From Rubrivirga sp. SAORIC476 (GTDB lineage: Bacteria > Bacteroidota > Rhodothermia > Rhodothermales > Rubricoccaceae): a DNA stretch of 64,000 bases. The translations under genes were made by a program, and so were the position numbers. The notes beneath the pieces were generated by a model. It saw only the letters and a list, made by a program, of their open reading frames with translations, had not been told where the DNA came from and ran no database searches. Of this stretch, positions 16,950-25,882 are shown piece by piece; within the stretch, counting starts at the first letter, position 1, and every line of letters starts with the position of its first letter. The stretch is from contig NZ_MVOI01000003.1 of NCBI RefSeq assembly GCF_002283555.1, positions 1 to 64,000 on the forward strand, given 5' to 3'.

Positions 16950-19852
16950 TACTCCAGCATCGCGCGGACCTCGTCGGCCGCCGCCCCCAGCGCGTCGGCG
17001 AGGCCGTCGGGGTTCTTGCCGCCGGCCGTCGCCAGCGTGGGCCGGCCGCCGCCGCCGCCGCCGACGGTCTTCGCCAGCGCGCCGACCAGCTTCCCGGCCT
17101 GGACGCCCTGCGCGATCACGTCGTCGGTGACGGACGCGGCGAGGTAGGCTTTGCCCTCCTCCGCGTCGGCCGATCCGAACACGGCGACGCCGCCGCCGCC
17201 GGTGGCCGTCATGCGGTTGCGGGCCGTCTCGGCGAGGTCGCGAAGCGTGTCCATGTCGGCCCCCGGGATCTCGCCCGTGGCCACGCGCACGTCGCCGACC
17301 GCCTCCGCCTCGGCGAGGATCTGGTCGAGCCCGGCCGCCGCCTGCGCCTTGCGGAGCCCGGCGATGGTCGCCTCCAGCGACTTCACGTCGTTCTGCAGGC
17401 CCTCCACCGTCAGCGGGAGGCCGTCGGGGAGCTGCTTGAAGAGGCCGCGCGTGGCGCCCAACTCGTCCAGCTCGCCGCGCATCCAGGCCAGCGCCGCCTC
17501 GCCCGCGACGGCTTCCACGCGTCGGACACCCGACGCGACCGAGCCCTCCGACGTGATCGAGAACAGGCCGACCTCGCCCGTCGACTCGACGTGCGTGCCG
17601 CCGCACAGCTCGACCGAGATGTCCGGCCCGAACGTGATCACGCGGACCCGCTCGCCGTACTTCTCGCCGAACAGCGCCATTGCGCCTCGCGCCTTGGCCT
17701 CGTCGATGGGCACGTCGCGCGCCTCGTCCTTGGGGATGTTCTGGAGCACGAGCGCGTTGACGCGGTCCTCCACGGTCCGCCGCTCCTCGTCGGTCAGCTT
17801 CTCGAAGTGCGAGAAGTCGAACCGGAGGCGGTCGGGGGCGACGAGCGAGCCCTTCTGCTGGACGTGCGTGCCGAGCGTCTCGCGGAGGGCGGCGTGCAGC
17901 AGGTGGGTCGCCGTGTGGTGGCGCATGATGCGCTGCCGCCGGTCGGCGCCGACGGTGGCGGTCACCTCGGCGTCGCGGTCGTTCGGCAGGCGGTCCACCA
18001 CGTGGACGATCAGGCCGTCGGCGCCCTTGACGGTGTCGAGGACCCGGAGCACCTCGCCGCCCACGTCGAGGCGGCCGGTGTCGCCGACCTGCCCGCCGGA
18101 CTCGGCGTAGAACGGGGTCGTGTCGAGCACCAGCTCGTGGCGGGCCTCCTCGCCCTCGCCCACCGTGCGGGTCTTGAGGATGCGCGCGCCGGTGACCTCC
18201 AGCCGGTCGTAGCCGACGAAGGTCACCTCGGCGGGGGTGTCGACGGTGGCATCCCACAGGTCGACATCCTCGCCGGCCATCGAGAACCCGGCCGCGGCGC
18301 GGGCGCGGTCCCGCTGCTCGCCCATCAGCTCCTCGAACCGGGCCTCGTCCACGATCAGGCCGCGCTCGCGGGCCATCACGGCGGTCAGGTCGGACGGGAA
18401 GCCGTACGTGTCGTGGAGAAGGAAGGCGATGTCGCCTGAGAACACACCCTTTTCAGCAGCCGTGACAAACTGATCAATGGCGCCGTCGAGTGAGTCGCTG
18501 ATCTTCAACAACTCCGCCACGACTGCCTTGATTGGCCCAGTAGGTACGACCTCCATTCCTACGTGCCCACGCGGACTGACGTGCACCTTGGAGGTGTACG
18601 CTTTCTCATCTGAGCCACCGTCCCTGTACGACTCAACAACGTCTGCTGTACGGTCGAACATCTCGATCCCGCTCGCCAGCGTCCTCAGGAAGGCTTCCTC
18701 CTCGGCCGTGATGATCCGGGCTGCCGTCTCCTGCGTCTCCGCCAGTTCCGGGAACGCCTCGCCCATCTCCCCCACCAGCGCGGGCAGGAGCGACGCCATG
18801 AACGGCTCGCGGAGGCCGAGCGCCTGGTAGCCGTAGCGGACCGCCCTCCGAAGAATCCGGCGGAGCACGTAGCCGCGGCCCGTGTTGCCCGGCAGCGCCC
18901 CGTCCGCGATGGCGACGGCGAGGGTGCGAACGTGGTCGGCCACGACGCGCATCGCCACGCGGATGCGCTTGTCATCGGCGTCCGCCTCGTCGTAGTCGTC
19001 GTACGCCTTCAGGCCGGCCGTCTCGGCGATGGCCGCCAGGATGGGCGTGAAGAGGTCCGTGTCGTAGTTGGACGCCTTGCCCTGGAGCACCGCGCAGATG
19101 CGCTCGAAGCCCATGCCCGTGTCGATGTGCTTGTCCGCAAGCGGCGCCAGCACCGTCTGCTCGCCGTCCTTGGTCGCGTCGAACTGGATGAACACCAGGT
19201 TCCAGATCTCCATGACCCGCGGGTCGTCCTTGTTGACGAGCTGCTGGCCGGGCGTGATGGCCCGCTCGTGGTCGTCGCGCAGGTCGACGTGGATCTCCGA
19301 GCATGGCCCGCACGGCCCGGTCTCGCCCATCATCCAGAAGTTGTCCTTCGACGACTGGTAGAGGATGTGGGCCGGGTCGATGGAGGTCTCCTCGGACCAG
19401 AGGTCGGCCGCCTCGGAGTCCGGCCCGAGGCCGAGCGCCTCGTCGCCCTCGTGGACGGTGACGTAGAGGCGGTCGGCGTCGAGGCCCCAGCGGTCGACGA
19501 GCAGCTCCCAGGCCCAGGCGATGGCCTCGCGCTTGAAGTAGTCCCCGAAGCTCCAGTTGCCGAGCATCTCGAAGAACGTATGGTGGTACGTGTCGAGGCC
19601 GACCTCGTCGAGGTCGTTGTGCTTGCCGGAGACGCGCAGGCACTTCTGGGTGTCCGCCACGCGAACGTACGGGCGGGTGCCCGTCCCGAGAAAGACGTCC
19701 TTGAACGGGTTCATGCCCGCGTTGATGAACAGCAGTGTCGGGTCGTCCTGCGGGACGATGGGCGCGCTGGGCACGATCTCGTGGCCTTTCTCGCGGAAGA
19801 AGGCGAGGAAGGCGTCGCGGGTCTCCTGGGCGGTCTTCGGGCGGCTCGGCAT
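16949..19852 (-). CDS. alaS: Alanyl-tRNA synthetase with an extra insertion
   Basis: It charges tRNA-Ala and edits mischarged products. Domain order is a class II catalytic core (from ETRDAFLAFFREKGHE, with GMNPFKDVFLG and GRGYVLRRILRRAVRYG), a tRNA-recognition region ending at LLHDTYGFPSDLTA, an editing domain with zinc motif HHTATHLLH and CGGTHVE, and a C-terminal DHH-like C-Ala domain with GGGGGGRPTLA. The length is 967 aa against about 875 in E. coli. Most of the excess is about 60 residues inserted at roughly 398-468, just before the DTYGFP motif. The DNA of that part (18481-18660) is about 58% GC by hand count, clearly below its surroundings. The start at 19852 is supported by the -7 box 22 bases upstream. 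Confidence 0.97.
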   Translation of the reverse strand: MPSRPKTAQETRDAFLAFFREKGHEIVPSAPIVPQDDPTLLFINAGMNPFKDVFLGTGTRPYVRVADTQKCLRVSGKHNDLDEVGLDTYHHTFFEMLGNWSFGDYFKREAIAWAWELLVDRWGLDADRLYVTVHEGDEALGLGPDSEAADLWSEETSIDPAHILYQSSKDNFWMMGETGPCGPCSEIHVDLRDDHERAITPGQQLVNKDDPRVMEIWNLVFIQFDATKDGEQTVLAPLADKHIDTGMGFERICAVLQGKASNYDTDLFTPILAAIAETAGLKAYDDYDEADADDKRIRVAMRVVADHVRTLAVAIADGALPGNTGRGYVLRRILRRAVRYGYQALGLREPFMASLLPALVGEMGEAFPELAETQETAARIITAEEEAFLRTLASGIEMFDRTADVVESYRDGGSDEKAYTSKVHVSPRGHVGMEVVPTGPIKAVVAELLKISDSLDGAIDQFVTAAEKGVFSGDIAFLLHDTYGFPSDLTAVMARERGLIVDEARFEELMGEQRDRARAAAGFSMAGEDVDLWDATVDTPAEVTFVGYDRLEVTGARILKTRTVGEGEEARHELVLDTTPFYAESGGQVGDTGRLDVGGEVLRVLDTVKGADGLIVHVVDRLPNDRDAEVTATVGADRRQRIMRHHTATHLLHAALRETLGTHVQQKGSLVAPDRLRFDFSHFEKLTDEERRTVEDRVNALVLQNIPKDEARDVPIDEAKARGAMALFGEKYGERVRVITFGPDISVELCGGTHVESTGEVGLFSITSEGSVASGVRRVEAVAGEAALAWMRGELDELGATRGLFKQLPDGLPLTVEGLQNDVKSLEATIAGLRKAQAAAGLDQILAEAEAVGDVRVATGEIPGADMDTLRDLAETARNRMTATGGGGVAVFGSADAEEGKAYLAASVTDDVIAQGVQAGKLVGALAKTVGGGGGGRPTLATAGGKNPDGLADALGAAADEVRAMLE

Positions 19853-19874
19853 ACGGGCGTCGGTCGGGGGACGA

Positions 19875-19882
19875 GGAAGCTA
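19875..19882 (-). promoter_or_regulatory. Candidate -7 promoter box for alaS
   Basis: The minus strand reads GGTAGCTTCC around this site. The box TAGCTTCC is identical to those before icd and the cystathionine beta-synthase gene and lies 22 bases before the alaS ATG. Confidence 0.55.
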
Positions 19883-20008
19883 CCCCGGCCCCTCCCCCGA
19901 GGTCCGCCGAGGCGGGGGGATTCGGTGTGAGGGTGACCGGACGGCTGCGGGGGAACCGCGGGCCCTGCCGCAGGCGTCCTCTCCCCCCTCCCATCCACCG
20001 TTCTTCGC

Positions 20009-21058
20009 ATGCAGGCCGATACCCTCTTCTCAGGCTCGGTCGTACGCGACACCGTCATCACCGCGGAGGGGGCGCTCCCGCGAACGGCGGCGGACACCGT
20101 GAACGTCTCCCTGGCCGAGGCCACCGGCGAGGCCGTCAGCACGGTGCAGGGGTTCGTGGACACCTTCTTCGCCTCGCTGCCGCGCGTGGCGGTGGGGATC
20201 GTCGTCCTGCTGTTCTTCTGGCTCGTCGCGAAGGGCGTGCGGAGCGCCATCCACCGGATCACGCCCGGCCCCATCGACTCGCCCATCGGCATGGTGCTGG
20301 GGCGCGTGGCGACGGCCTTTCTGCTGGTGCTCGGCGTGCTGGTCGGGCTCGTGGTCGTCTTCCCGACGTTCACGGTGACCGGGCTGGTGGGCGCGCTGGG
20401 CGTCGGCGGCGTGGTGATCGGCTTCGCGTTCCAGGACACGTTCCAGAACCTGCTCGCGGGCGTGCTCCTGCTGCTCCGCCAGCCGTTCCGTATCGGCGAC
20501 GAGATCGTGTCAGGCGACTACACGGGCACTGTCGAGGCCATCGAGACGCGCGCTACCTACATCCGGACCTACGACGGACGCCGCGTCATCATCCCGAACA
20601 GCCAGATCTACTCGGACCCGGTGCAGGTCATCACGGCCTACGGCATGGTCCGCAGCCAGTACGACATCGGCATCGGCTACGGCGACAACGTGGACACCGC
20701 CAAGCAGATCGCGCTCGACACGGTCGCGGGCATCGAGGGCATCCTGAGCGACCCCGCACCGGACGTGCTGACGTGGGACCTCGCGGGGTCCAGCCTCAAC
20801 CTCCGCCTCCGCTGGTGGACCGATCCCAGCCGCGCCAGCGTGGTCAAGACGCGCGACCTCGTGCTCCAGAACATCGCCGCGAAGATGGCGCAGGGCGGCA
20901 TCGACCTGCCGTTCCCGACCCAGGTGGTGCTCTTCCACGACCAGACCGAGGAGACCGACGGCGACCGGACGCGCCAGCGCGAGGGCTGGCCTGCGGGCGA
21001 CAACCCGCCCCGTCCCGCCCGACTCGCCGACGCCGAGCGGCGCGGCGAGAGCGCCTAG
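20009..21058 (+). CDS. MscS-family small-conductance mechanosensitive channel
   Basis: A 349-aa inner-membrane channel that would release solutes on hypo-osmotic shock. An N-terminal extracytoplasmic stretch (about residues 1-55) precedes three membrane helices. The third, pore-lining helix is the most diagnostic (ALGVGGVVIGFAFQDTFQNL). It is followed by the beta domain (QPFRIGDEIVSGDYTGTVE, RRVIIPNSQI) and a C-terminal alpha/beta domain ending in VVLFHDQTEE. A charged tail of about 30 residues closes the protein. It is divergent from alaS and overlaps the stop of the next, convergent gene. Confidence 0.93.
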   Translation: MQADTLFSGSVVRDTVITAEGALPRTAADTVNVSLAEATGEAVSTVQGFVDTFFASLPRVAVGIVVLLFFWLVAKGVRSAIHRITPGPIDSPIGMVLGRVATAFLLVLGVLVGLVVVFPTFTVTGLVGALGVGGVVIGFAFQDTFQNLLAGVLLLLRQPFRIGDEIVSGDYTGTVEAIETRATYIRTYDGRRVIIPNSQIYSDPVQVITAYGMVRSQYDIGIGYGDNVDTAKQIALDTVAGIEGILSDPAPDVLTWDLAGSSLNLRLRWWTDPSRASVVKTRDLVLQNIAAKMAQGGIDLPFPTQVVLFHDQTEETDGDRTRQREGWPAGDNPPRPARLADAERRGESA

Positions 21059-21609
21059 AACGCGAACCCGAAACCGACCTCCGGCTGGATCCGCGGCCGC
21101 TCCCGTCCCGGATCGGCTGCGCTCAGCAGGGCGCCAGCGCGCACGGAGAGGCGCGGCGCCGACGGTGACCGTCCCGGATCGTTCGCCCCGAGGGAAAGCA
21201 CGGACCGCGCCCCGGCGTAGACGTGGGGAATGATGGCGACCTGACGCACCGTCCCGGTGTACTGACCGAGTCGGTCCGTCAGCGTGACGGTCGTGTTGGT
21301 CACCGACAAGCCGACGCCGCCCTGGGCCTCCAGCGTCTGCGGGCCCACGGCCCCCAGCAGCAGCGCCCGCCCGACCGGATCGGCGGTGTTCGCGAACGGG
21401 TTGGCATTGGCGAAGCCCACCCCGAGGCGGGCGCGGAGGTGGTCGTCGATCTGGATTTCGGCGTCCATCCCGACTCCGCCCGGGTAGGCGCCCTTCAGGC
21501 TCACCATCAGGTCGTAGCGGTACTGGTGCGCCTCCACTGCGGGCGGGCTCGGCTGGGCGAGCACGGGCGCGGCCAGAGACAGGGCGAGAAGGCAGGCGAG
21601 TCGACGCAT
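21055..21609 (-). CDS. Secreted outer-membrane beta-barrel-like protein, unknown
   Basis: A 184-aa protein with a clear signal peptide (MRRLACLLALSLAAPVLAQ). The remainder alternates short hydrophobic strands with turns (YDLMVSLKGAYPGGVGMDAE, RARLGVGFANANPF, PHVYAGARSVLSLG) and ends in EVGFGFAF, whose terminal Phe is typical of outer-membrane barrels. No specific family is recognised. It converges on the mscS gene with a few bases of overlap at the stops. ATG at 21609 starts the signal peptide. Confidence 0.7.
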   Translation of the reverse strand: MRRLACLLALSLAAPVLAQPSPPAVEAHQYRYDLMVSLKGAYPGGVGMDAEIQIDDHLRARLGVGFANANPFANTADPVGRALLLGAVGPQTLEAQGGVGLSVTNTTVTLTDRLGQYTGTVRQVAIIPHVYAGARSVLSLGANDPGRSPSAPRLSVRAGALLSAADPGRERPRIQPEVGFGFAF

Positions 21610-21691
21610 GAGAGGCGGGGTCGTGGATGCCTCCAAGGTCCGGCGCCAGCCTGAGCGACGGATGGTCTGATCCTACCAGCCTCCCCGGTCC

Positions 21692-22906
21692 CTACAGCCC
21701 GCGTGCCCGGTCCGCCTCGACGCGCTCCTGGAGGGCCTCGAAGGTGTCGCCACCGTAGCGCTCGAGGAGCGCGACGGCGATCTCCCAGGCGACCGTCGCC
21801 TCGGCGACCGTGCTGGCGGCCGGGACGCTCGTCACGTCGCTGCGCTCGTAGCGCGTCGGCTGGCTCTCACCCGTTTCCAGGTCCGCCGTGCCGAGGGGCT
21901 TGATGAGCGTCGGGATCGGCTTCATGGTGCCGCGCACGACCAGCGGCTGGCCGTTCGAGATGCCCCCCTCGACGCCGCCCGCGTGGTTGGACGTACGGCC
22001 CCAGCGGTCGCCGTCCCGCGTGATCGGGTCGTGGACCTCCGAGCCGGGGCGCCGCCCGACCAGCCAGCCGTCGCCCACCTCGACGGACTTCTGCGCCTGG
22101 ATGGACAGGATGGCCTGCGCGAGGCGCCCGTCGAGCCGCCGGTCCCCCTGCGCGTAGCTCCCGAGGCCAACCGGGACGCCGGTCGCGATGACCTCGTACA
22201 CGCCGCCCAGCGTGTCGCCCGCCTTCTTGGCCGCCTTGATGTGCTCGATGGTGCGCTCCGTCAGGTCGGCGTCGAGCATGCGGACCTCCGACCGGTCGGC
22301 AGCCTCATAAAGGGCCCGAGCGCCGCCCTCGGCCAGCAGCGCGTCGCGGGCCTCGCTCCACTCGGCCGGGTCGTCCATGCCCACCTCGCCCAGGCGGACG
22401 ACGTGGCTGCCGACCTCGATGCCGAGCGCGCGCAGCATCTGCCGTGCGACCGAGCAGCACGCGACCCGCATCGCCGTCTCGCGGGCCGACGACCGATCGA
22501 TCACCGGCCGCACGTCGGGCCCGTGGGGCGGGCGGTCGAAGCCATACTTCTGCGCGCCGACGAGGTCGGCATGGCCGGGCCGTGGCAGCGTGATCCGCTC
22601 GATTCCCTCGCCGGTGCCCTCGACGGCCATTTTCTCGGGCCAGCCGGTGCGGTCGGCCTCGTAGGCCGCGTTGGGCAGCAGCAGCGCGATGGGGCTGCCC
22701 ATGGTGTGGGAGAACCGGACCCCGCCGAGCACCTGCACCTGGTCGCGCTCCACCTTCGCGCGCCCGCCGCGCCCGTAGCCGAGCCAGCGCCGCGACAGGT
22801 GCTCGTTGAGGTCGGCCGGGACGACGGGCACGCCTGCGGGCATCCCTTCGACGATGCCGACGAGGGCTTCGCCGTGGGACTCGCCGGCGGTGAGGTAGCG
22901 GATCAC
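21692..22906 (-). CDS. aroC: Chorismate synthase
   Basis: The last step of the shikimate pathway: EPSP to chorismate, with reduced FMN. The 404-aa product starts directly with the family N-terminus (IRYLTAGESHG). It contains the other signatures: RRWLGYGRGGRAKVE, RPGHADLVGAQKYG, DRSSARETAMRVA, and the C-terminal GGVEGGISNGQPLVVR. A GTG start at 22906 is chosen because the aligned family begins here; the in-frame sequence upstream comes from tandem heptamers and is not family-like. Confidence 0.96.
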   Translation of the reverse strand: MIRYLTAGESHGEALVGIVEGMPAGVPVVPADLNEHLSRRWLGYGRGGRAKVERDQVQVLGGVRFSHTMGSPIALLLPNAAYEADRTGWPEKMAVEGTGEGIERITLPRPGHADLVGAQKYGFDRPPHGPDVRPVIDRSSARETAMRVACCSVARQMLRALGIEVGSHVVRLGEVGMDDPAEWSEARDALLAEGGARALYEAADRSEVRMLDADLTERTIEHIKAAKKAGDTLGGVYEVIATGVPVGLGSYAQGDRRLDGRLAQAILSIQAQKSVEVGDGWLVGRRPGSEVHDPITRDGDRWGRTSNHAGGVEGGISNGQPLVVRGTMKPIPTLIKPLGTADLETGESQPTRYERSDVTSVPAASTVAEATVAWEIAVALLERYGGDTFEALQERVEADRARGL

Positions 22907-22940
22907 GAGTTCGGAGTTCGAGGTTCGGAGTTCAGGGGTC
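22906..22940. repeat. Tandem degenerate heptamers upstream of aroC
   Basis: On the plus strand five consecutive 7-mers run CGAGTTC, GGAGTTC, GAGGTTC, GGAGTTC, AGGGGTC, ending at the aroC GTG. On the transcribed strand this is repeated GAACTCC. The array occupies the leader where a ribosome-binding site would be expected. Confidence 0.75.
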
Positions 22941-23077
22941 GGAGCCACGGTACCGCAGCCGACCAGAAGGTGGCACCGTACGCGTAGCCTCGCCACCCCC
23001 TCGCCAAGCTTTCGCGGCCGCCCCTCCCCCTGACGAGTGGCTGGGTGCCTCACCCCAGGCTCAGCCTCCCAGGTTCG

Positions 23078-24607
23078 TCAGTCCACGAAGGGCGATGCCA
23101 GGTCGTAGAACGCCGTCCGACCGTCGGGGCGGCGGACGCGGAGGAGCGCGGGCCGGTCCATGCGGGCGAGGCGGGCGAGCGCGATGCGCGCCTCCTCGGC
23201 GGTCGAGACGCGCTGGTTCTCGACGGCGACCACCACCGTGCCGCGCGGCAGGCCGTCCAGTTCGGCGGCGCTGCCGGGCTCGATGGACTCGACGAACGCG
23301 CCCTCTTCGAAGCGGCGCCTCTCGTCGCGGGCGAGGTCGCGGAAGCGGACGCCCCAGTCCGGCGCCTCGGTCCGCGAGACCTCCTCCTCCTGCGGCCCGG
23401 TCGCCGGCCCGCCAGCGGCGGGAGTGCTGGCGAACCAGTCCTCCAGCGACGGGTCCCGCGGGTCCGTCAGCGTCGCCTCCAGGCTGCGCTCGGCGCCGCC
23501 ACGCCAGACCGCGAGGTCGATCTCCTGGCCAGGGCTGTACATGGCGAGGCGGCTCTGGAACTGGTTGGGCTCGTCGACGGCTCGTCCGCCGACTTCGAGG
23601 AGCACGTCGCCGGGCTGCAGGCCAGCACGAGCCGCGGGGCCGCCGGAGACGACGCGCGTCACGAGGACGCCCCGCACGTCCGGCATGCCCGCCTCACGGG
23701 CGTCGGCACGTGACATAGGGAATACCTCCACGCCGAGGTACCCGCGGCGGACCTCGCCGTAGCGGATCAGGCTCTCGGCCACGACGCGAGCGAGGTTGAT
23801 CGGTACCGCGAACCCGTAGCCCTCCGCGAATCCTGTCTCGGAAGCGTTGGCCGTCACCACGCCCACCACCTGACCGCGGAGGTTCACCAGCGCTCCGCCC
23901 GAGTTGCCGGGGTTGATCGCCGCGTCGGTCTGGATGAAGTCCTCGATGGCGAACTCGTTCTGGATCGCGTTGAGACCGCCCCGGCCCAGGGCCGACACGA
24001 TGCCCGAGGTGAACGAGTTGCGGAGTCGGAACGGACTGCCGACCGCCAGCACCGTCTCCCCGACCTGGAGTTCGTCGGAGTCGCCCAGCGACGCGACCGG
24101 CAGGGGCTCGTCCTCCGCGACGCCGACCTCGAAGAGGCGCAGCACCGCGATGTCGGTGGTCGGGTCGGTGCCCACGACCTCGGCGCGGTACTCGCGCTTC
24201 TCGGAGGGGAGGATCACCGTCGCCTCCGTAGCCCGCGCGACGACGTGCGCGTTGGTGAGGACGTAGCCTGCCGGCGAAATGATGATGCCGCTGCCCGCCT
24301 CGGTCTGCACGCGCGCGTACCCGGTTCCGAGTTCCACCTCCACGTAGACGACGGCCCGGTCGACTTCCCGCGCGACGATCACGCGCTGATTGCTCAGGTC
24401 CACCAGGTCCGGCACGTCGATGGGGTCGGCGGGCGGCGGCCCGTCGGCGCCGATCTGGACCGTCTCCACCGCCGCGGGCGCCGCCGGGGTCCGGGGCCCC
24501 GTGGACGGCGTCTCCGGATCGGCCTGGAGCAGACGGATCGCCGGGAAGCCGACGAGGACCCCGACCGAGAGCACGGCCAGCGCGAACAGGATGCGTCGAA
24601 GCGTCAC
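23078..24607 (-). CDS. HtrA/Deg family serine protease with two PDZ domains
   Basis: An envelope quality-control protease. From the GTG start at 24607 the 509-aa product has an N-terminal membrane anchor or signal (LRRILFALAVLSVGVLVGF) and a Pro/Ala-rich linker. The trypsin-like domain has His in VLTNAHVV, Asp in PTTDIAVLRL and Ser in INPGNSGGALV. Two PDZ domains follow (RRGYLGVEVFPM through GLQPGDVLLEVGG, and a C-terminal one with IEPGSAAELDGLPRGTVVVAV). An in-frame ATG at 24679 would add 24 basic residues. GTG is preferred because it begins close to the hydrophobic segment and follows a pyrimidine-rich leader like other genes here. It is divergent from the glycosyltransferase gene. Confidence 0.93.
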   Translation of the reverse strand: MTLRRILFALAVLSVGVLVGFPAIRLLQADPETPSTGPRTPAAPAAVETVQIGADGPPPADPIDVPDLVDLSNQRVIVAREVDRAVVYVEVELGTGYARVQTEAGSGIIISPAGYVLTNAHVVARATEATVILPSEKREYRAEVVGTDPTTDIAVLRLFEVGVAEDEPLPVASLGDSDELQVGETVLAVGSPFRLRNSFTSGIVSALGRGGLNAIQNEFAIEDFIQTDAAINPGNSGGALVNLRGQVVGVVTANASETGFAEGYGFAVPINLARVVAESLIRYGEVRRGYLGVEVFPMSRADAREAGMPDVRGVLVTRVVSGGPAARAGLQPGDVLLEVGGRAVDEPNQFQSRLAMYSPGQEIDLAVWRGGAERSLEATLTDPRDPSLEDWFASTPAAGGPATGPQEEEVSRTEAPDWGVRFRDLARDERRRFEEGAFVESIEPGSAAELDGLPRGTVVVAVENQRVSTAEEARIALARLARMDRPALLRVRRPDGRTAFYDLASPFVD

Positions 24608-24678
24608 AGCGAGGGAAGGGTGAGCCCGGCGTCGGCGTACGGATCGAAACCGCACGTCCACGGACCGGGTGCTGAACA

Positions 24679-24686
24679 TACGTTTG
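24679..24686 (+). promoter_or_regulatory. Candidate -7 promoter box for the glycosyltransferase cluster
   Basis: TACGTTTG is an exact match to TAnnTTTG in the intergenic region. It lies about 83 bases before the chosen GTG start, which is longer than the 21-31 bases usual in this window. Confidence 0.35.
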
Positions 24687-24769
24687 AGTCCTCGGATCCG
24701 TCCTTCGCACGCCCCTGCGGGCACTTCTTCATCCATCCGCTGACCCTGCCGCGCTCCGTTCCCCGCTCT

Positions 24770-25882
24770 GTGCTGTTCGCCCTCCTGGGCGACGTGACGA
24801 GCTCCTCGCGGGCGCTGCGCCAGCTCCGGGCGATGGCCGACGCGGGCCTCGCCGTAACGGTGACACAGACGGCATCTCCGCGCGACCCCGGCGCCCTCCC
24901 AGACGGCGTGACGGCACAGGTCCTCCCGGTCCCCCCCGGCGGCGGGCCGAAGGCGTTCTGGCACGCCCACCGCGCCGTGCGGTCCGCTGCGATGCGGCAC
25001 CCGGCCGGGCTCTACTGGGCGAGCGACCTCTACACCCTCCCCGCGCTCGCCGCCGCCGCCCAGCGGCACGGCGGCGCGCTGGCCTACGACTCCCGAGAGC
25101 TCTACGCCGGCCTCGACTCCGCACACGGCCGCCCCTGGGTCGGCACCGCGTGGGGCACGCTCGAACGCTGGGTCGCCCCCCGCGCCGACGCTGTGGTGAC
25201 GGTGGGCGACGCCATCGCGGACCGGCTGGCAGACCGGTACGGCATCCCGCGGCCGACGGTCCTGTACAACGCGCCCGAGGTCCCGGCGGCTCTGCCCGAC
25301 CGCACCGCGCTCCGCCGCGCCCTCTCCCTCCCCGCCGACGGCCGGATGGTGGTGCTCTATCAGGGCCTCTTCCGAGACGGCCGCGGCCTCCCTGCGCTCG
25401 TCGAGGCCACGCGCGCCGTCGAGGGCGTCCGCCTCGTCCTGATCGGCGAGGGCGCCCTCGCCGACTCCGTCGCAGAGGCAGGAAAGGATCTCGGGGATCG
25501 GCTCGTCGTGCACCCGTTCGTCCCCCCCGACCGCCTCGCGGCCCTCACGCCGGGCGCCGACCTCGGTGCCTGCCTCATCGAACCCCTGACGGAGAGTTTG
25601 CGCCTCAGCCTGCCCAACAAGCTGTTCGAGTACCTTGCGGCGGGCGTCCCGGTGCTGGCCAGCCCGCTGCCCGAAATCCGCGCCGTGGTGGGTCAGGGAG
25701 TCGGCGTCCTGGCCGACCCTCGGGACGCCGGGGCCGTCGCCGCAGCGCTCCGCACCGCCCTCGACCCGCGCCTCCGCGCCCGGTGGGCCGCCGCCGCCCC
25801 GGCCGTGCTCGCGCCCTACACATGGAACGAGGGCCGACGCACGTTCCGCGCTCTCCTCGACCGCCTCCTCCCCCCCACATGA
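24770..25882 (+). CDS. Glycosyltransferase, GT4-like (GT-B fold)
   Basis: A 370-aa protein that probably transfers a sugar from a nucleotide-sugar donor to an envelope or exopolysaccharide acceptor. The N-terminal Rossmann domain begins LFALLGDVTSSSRALRQL and contains GLYWASDLYTLPALAAAA. The C-terminal domain has the GT4-like pattern: MVVLYQGLFRDGRGLP, RLVLIGEGALADSV, and LRLSLPNKLFEYLAAGVPVL, in which the ELAAG-type Glu contacts the donor. The start is uncertain: GTG at 24770 gives a natural beta-strand N-terminus, and no ATG lies in frame nearby. Its stop overlaps the start of the thioredoxin gene (ATGA), so the two are translationally coupled. Confidence 0.85.
   Translation: MLFALLGDVTSSSRALRQLRAMADAGLAVTVTQTASPRDPGALPDGVTAQVLPVPPGGGPKAFWHAHRAVRSAAMRHPAGLYWASDLYTLPALAAAAQRHGGALAYDSRELYAGLDSAHGRPWVGTAWGTLERWVAPRADAVVTVGDAIADRLADRYGIPRPTVLYNAPEVPAALPDRTALRRALSLPADGRMVVLYQGLFRDGRGLPALVEATRAVEGVRLVLIGEGALADSVAEAGKDLGDRLVVHPFVPPDRLAALTPGADLGACLIEPLTESLRLSLPNKLFEYLAAGVPVLASPLPEIRAVVGQGVGVLADPRDAGAVAAALRTALDPRLRARWAAAAPAVLAPYTWNEGRRTFRALLDRLLPPT

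Noticed and set aside
16173-18257. Minus-strand frame bridging the cyclase and alaS regions
   Set aside because: It overlaps alaS in another frame and shows only Arg/Gly/His-rich low-complexity sequence.
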